Source: DASQDT01 sp036380435 (GTDB lineage: Bacteria > Acidobacteriota > Blastocatellia > Pyrinomonadales > Pyrinomonadaceae). From it: a stretch of 6,783 nucleotides of DNA. Positions 4,729 to 6,783 of the stretch are shown here, one piece after another (within the stretch, counting starts at the first letter, position 1; each line of letters starts with the position of its first letter). Both the position numbers and the translations under genes were made by a program. Under the pieces are notes generated by a model, which was given only the letters and a program-made list of their open reading frames with translations, was not told the origin of the DNA and ran no database searches. The stretch lies in contig DASVES010000167.1 of NCBI GenBank assembly GCA_036380435.1, forward strand, positions 1-6,783, written 5' to 3'.

Positions 4729-6318
4729 TTATTGAAATGTGAACTGCACGATGCGCCGCAGGATGCGGTCGTTCTGGTAGTTGGCCACGTGGAGGACGAC
4801 GGCGTCGCCGGGCTTGAGCGAGTTGACGAAGCCCTGAAAGTCGGCGAGAGAGTTGACGGCCACGCGGTTAACCCTGAGGATGACCACCCCTTCATCGAGG
4901 CCCGAGTCGTCGGCCAGACTGCCGTCCTCAACGTCCGTGATAATCACGCCGCGCAGGCCGCGCAGGTTCTTCTCCTCGGCGAGCTGGTCGGTCAGCTCGC
5001 TGACCTTCAGGCCGAGCGTGGGCCGGTCGGTCGGCGCGGCCGACGACTTCTTCTTCTTCGCGTCCGGCTCCTCTTTGCGGTCGCCCTGAAGGGTGCGGCT
5101 GGGCGGGCGCTCGCCGACGGTGACGGCGGCCGTGCGTCGCTCCAACTTGTTGTTTAGCTCGCGCAGGTAGGCCACCTGAACGGCGCGGCCCACCTCGGTG
5201 GCCGCAACTTTGTTGATGAGGTCTTGCGCGTCCGTGACGGGTCGGCCGTCGAACTCGACGATGATGTCGTTGGTCAGAATGCCGGCCTTGGCGGCCGGGC
5301 CGTTCTGGTCGGCCACGTCGCGGACGATGGCGCCCTTCGCCTCGGCGAGTCCGTAGACCTGGGCGAACTCGGCGCGCACGGGCTGGAGATAGATACCGAG
5401 GTAGCCGCGCCTCACCTTGCCGCCGCCGACGATTTGTTTGTAGACGAAGGCGGCCTCGTTGGCGGGGAGCGCGAAACCGATGCCGTTGTAGTCGCCGGTC
5501 GAGGTGGCGATCTGCGAGTTGACGCCGATGACCTCGCCGCGCATGTTGACGAGGGGGCCGCCGGAGTTGCCGCGGTTGATGGCGGCGTCGGTCTGGAGGA
5601 AACGCTGGAAGGCGGCCGAGGGGTCGGTCTGGCGCTCGCGGGTCGAGATGATGCCGGCCGTGACGGTCTGCTCAAGGCCGAAGGGCGAGCCGATGGCCAG
5701 CACCCAGTCGCCGACCTGCACGTCATCGGAGTTGCCGAACTGCACGGCCGGCAAGTCCTGCGGCGGCCTGACGCGGACGATGGCGAGGTCGGTCTCCTCG
5801 TCGAAGCCGGCCACCTCGCCGCGCAAGGTCGCGCCCGACTGGAGCTTGACGTTAATTTTGCTGGCGCCCTGAACGACGTGGTAGTTGGTGAGAATCAGCC
5901 CCTTGGGGTCGATGACGAAGCCGGAGCCGACGCCGCGCGAGGGCCGGCGCATCCGCCGCCGGAGCATGTCGAGCAGCGGATTGCTGTTGCCGCCCGGCGC
6001 CTCCTTCTCGGCCTCGTCCTCCTCTTCGTCGTCGTCCTTCGCGGCGATCTGCGGCGCGGAGACGGTGTCGATGTTGACGACGGCCGGCTCGACGCGGCGG
6101 GCAATCTCGGCGAAGGAGGCCGACAGAGCCTCGGGCGCGCGCGCAATCTGGGCAATCGGCGCCTCGTTCTGCGCGACGGCCTGCTTCGACGCGAGCATCG
6201 CGCCCAAGCCCAGACCGACGAGCAGACAGAGCGCGGCGAGCGCGGCGATCCACACGCGGAGCCGGCGCAGCATGGCCTGCTCCGCCCTGTTCGTCTGACC
6301 CTTTGAGGCTTCCGTCAT
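4729..6318 (-). CDS. htrA: HtrA/DegP-type serine protease with two PDZ domains
   Basis: This 529-residue envelope protease or chaperone degrades misfolded proteins outside the cytoplasmic membrane. A short basic N-terminus is followed by a hydrophobic stretch at about 22-43 and AVAQ at 47-50, which reads as a signal peptide with AVA cleavage or an uncleaved membrane anchor. An acidic stretch (95-106, mostly D and E) and a basic stretch (120-128) come next. The trypsin-like domain carries the full triad: H147 in TNYHVV, D177 in EETDLAI and S252 in GNSGGP. PDZ1 (about 304-402) begins RRGYLGI, a Lys/Glu-rich linker spans about 403-431, and PDZ2 (about 432-527) begins TLGLKV. Two PDZ domains place it with DegP/DegQ rather than DegS. 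An upstream in-frame start at 6552 is possible, but ATG 6318 has the AAGGTGG ribosome site and immediately precedes the signal segment. It leads the run of three - strand genes. Confidence 0.95.
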   Translation of the reverse strand: MTEASKGQTNRAEQAMLRRLRVWIAALAALCLLVGLGLGAMLASKQAVAQNEAPIAQIARAPEALSASFAEIARRVEPAVVNIDTVSAPQIAAKDDDEEEDEAEKEAPGGNSNPLLDMLRRRMRRPSRGVGSGFVIDPKGLILTNYHVVQGASKINVKLQSGATLRGEVAGFDEETDLAIVRVRPPQDLPAVQFGNSDDVQVGDWVLAIGSPFGLEQTVTAGIISTRERQTDPSAAFQRFLQTDAAINRGNSGGPLVNMRGEVIGVNSQIATSTGDYNGIGFALPANEAAFVYKQIVGGGKVRRGYLGIYLQPVRAEFAQVYGLAEAKGAIVRDVADQNGPAAKAGILTNDIIVEFDGRPVTDAQDLINKVAATEVGRAVQVAYLRELNNKLERRTAAVTVGERPPSRTLQGDRKEEPDAKKKKSSAAPTDRPTLGLKVSELTDQLAEEKNLRGLRGVIITDVEDGSLADDSGLDEGVVILRVNRVAVNSLADFQGFVNSLKPGDAVVLHVANYQNDRILRRIVQFTFQ

Positions 6319-6328
6319 AAAGCTTGTA

Positions 6329-6335
6329 CCACCTT
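6329..6335 (-). promoter_or_regulatory. Ribosome binding site that decides the protease start
   Basis: On the - strand AAGGTGG lies 10 nt before ATG 6318, one mismatch from the ideal AAGGAGG. The longer in-frame alternative starting at 6552 would add 78 residues of low-complexity, Arg/Gly/Ser-rich sequence ahead of the signal segment and would run through the promoter candidate, so the shorter start is preferred. Confidence 0.65.
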
Positions 6336-6444
6336 CGGGAAAGAGCCTTGCTGTCTTACGCGGCACACGCGCCTGAAAGACGCTACCGCGCCCCCGTCTC
6401 CTGCCGCCGGTCTGGGGATTACTCAAAGAAGAAGCGGGGCTGTG

Positions 6445-6473
6445 AGTATAACGAAACCCCGCCGACGCCGCAA
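6445..6473 (-). promoter_or_regulatory. Candidate promoter for the protease gene
   Basis: On the - strand TATACT (6445-6450, 5 of 6 to the -10 consensus) is preceded at exactly 17 bp by TTGCGG (6468-6473), which keeps the TTG of the -35 box. Transcription would start near 6438 and give a leader of about 120 nt. The weak -35 would suit an activator-dependent promoter, in keeping with the direct repeat directly upstream. The -10 lies in the loop of a GCGGGG/CCCCGC inverted repeat (6434-6462) followed on the - strand by TTCTTCTTT, which could alternatively be a weak terminator for the transporter gene. Confidence 0.45.
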
Positions 6474-6481
6474 AGCAAGTT

Positions 6482-6500
6482 TGTAAAAGGGCTGTAAAAG
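6482..6500. repeat. 11-bp-period direct repeat upstream of the protease promoter
   Basis: TGTAAAAG occurs at 6482-6489 and again at 6493-6500, a spacing of 11 bp, about one helical turn. The pair lies 8 bp beyond the -35 candidate of the protease promoter. This arrangement is typical of tandem half-sites for OmpR/PhoB-family response regulators, whose boxes are direct repeats at 11 bp and often sit next to poor -35 boxes. Binding by such a regulator is inference only. Confidence 0.5.
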
Positions 6501-6555
6501 CTTCAACGCCGCAGCGCCCACGGCCGGGGCTTTTATTCTTGAGGGCTTTCACATT

Positions 6556-6574
6556 GAGCCGTAGGTGTTAGCTG
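6556..6574. repeat. Possible decayed copy of the TTAGC heptamer array
   Basis: GAGCCGTAGGTGTTAGCTG here aligns with GAGCCGTTAGCGATTAGCTG at 2901-2920 in 16 of 19 bases plus one gap, in the same orientation. It lies 7 bp from the stop codon of the transporter gene, the same kind of position as the two full arrays. The match is short and could be chance. Confidence 0.3.
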
Positions 6575-6581
6575 CCGCTCC

Positions 6582-6783
6582 TCACGTTTCCGTCCGCCCC
6601 GCCGCCCGCCGCTCGCCCCAGCGCAACTCCGAGACGATGATACCGGCGAGGATGAGCGCCGCGCCGAGGTTGGCCCGCCCGCCCGTCCACTCGCCCGCGC
6701 CGCGCATCCAGACGGCGAAGATGGTGGCGAAGACCGGCTCCAGACTGAAGATGATGGCCGCGTGCGTGGCCGACATCCGCCCC
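6582..6783 (-). CDS. EamA/DMT-superfamily membrane transporter, C-terminal fragment
   Basis: Only the last 67 codons or so are in the window; the 5' end lies beyond 6783. The visible part matches the final two membrane helices of drug/metabolite transporter proteins of the EamA type: THAAIIFSLEPVFATIFAVW, containing the family hallmark SLEPVFA, then a short polar loop (MRGAGEWTGGR) and NLGAALILAGIIVSEL. A short hydrophilic, Arg-rich tail ends in TGA at 6582-6584. Such proteins usually have ten helices and export or import small metabolites across the inner membrane, but the substrate cannot be inferred. The in-frame ATG at 6774-6776 is internal, not the start. The gap to the protease is 263 bp and includes the protease promoter candidate, so the two genes are probably separate units. 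Confidence 0.85.
   Translation of the reverse strand, partial: GRMSATHAAIIFSLEPVFATIFAVWMRGAGEWTGGRANLGAALILAGIIVSELRWGERRAAGRTET

Noticed and set aside
5224..6306. 360-codon + strand reading frame opposite the protease gene
   Set aside because: It is a shadow with low-complexity Asp/Gly/Val/Arg content, and the real protease with an intact triad lies on the other strand.
6319..6552. 78-residue N-terminal extension of the protease
   Set aside because: It would precede the signal segment with unrelated sequence and overlap the promoter candidate; AAGGTGG at 6329-6335 supports the start at 6318.

Overview
The window is high-GC bacterial DNA with strongly GC-biased third codon positions; the same bias produces long antisense shadow reading frames. 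It has the feel of an environmental bacterium. The mix of genes and the seven-base intergenic repeats would fit Acidobacteriota (Blastocatellia-like), but that is an impression from family knowledge, not something the sequence proves. All recognisable genes are chromosomal housekeeping or stress genes. I see no insertion sequence, integrase, CRISPR array, tRNA or rRNA.

Layout. Positions 1-548 hold no gene I can defend, but contain a small hairpin flanked by direct repeats, a 22-bp-period direct repeat and a promoter candidate with a perfect -35 box. A single-domain response regulator follows on the + strand (549-983). It ends at a perfectly palindromic terminator shared with the convergent alanine dehydrogenase gene ald (1101-2255, -), which has a good promoter of its own at 2387-2415. 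Upstream of ald, all on the - strand, comes a run transcribed in the order HtrA/DegP-type periplasmic protease (4729-6318), NAD(P)-dependent aldehyde dehydrogenase (3078-4646) and PaiA/BltD-like GNAT acetyltransferase (2424-2897). The protease has a plausible promoter (6445-6473) with an 11-bp-period direct repeat just upstream. The right edge cuts through the 3' end of an EamA/DMT-type membrane transporter (6582 to beyond 6783, -).

The most unusual structure is in the two gaps of the protease-aldehyde dehydrogenase-acetyltransferase run. Each gap is almost completely filled by a long hairpin built from degenerate seven-base tandem repeats in mirror order (2901-3078 and 4653-4728). The arms abut or overlap the stop codon of the gene before and come within 3-6 nt of the start codon of the gene after, so neither downstream gene has a Shine-Dalgarno sequence. 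The two hairpins use different heptamers, so they share an architecture and not a sequence. A possible decayed copy of one heptamer array lies beside the stop codon of the transporter gene (6556-6574).

Functionally, the protease (envelope protein quality control), the aldehyde dehydrogenase (aldehyde detoxification or semialdehyde oxidation), the acetyltransferase (probably small amines or polyamines) and ald (alanine to pyruvate plus ammonia) could all serve stress and amino-compound catabolism. Nothing in the sequence proves that they act together.
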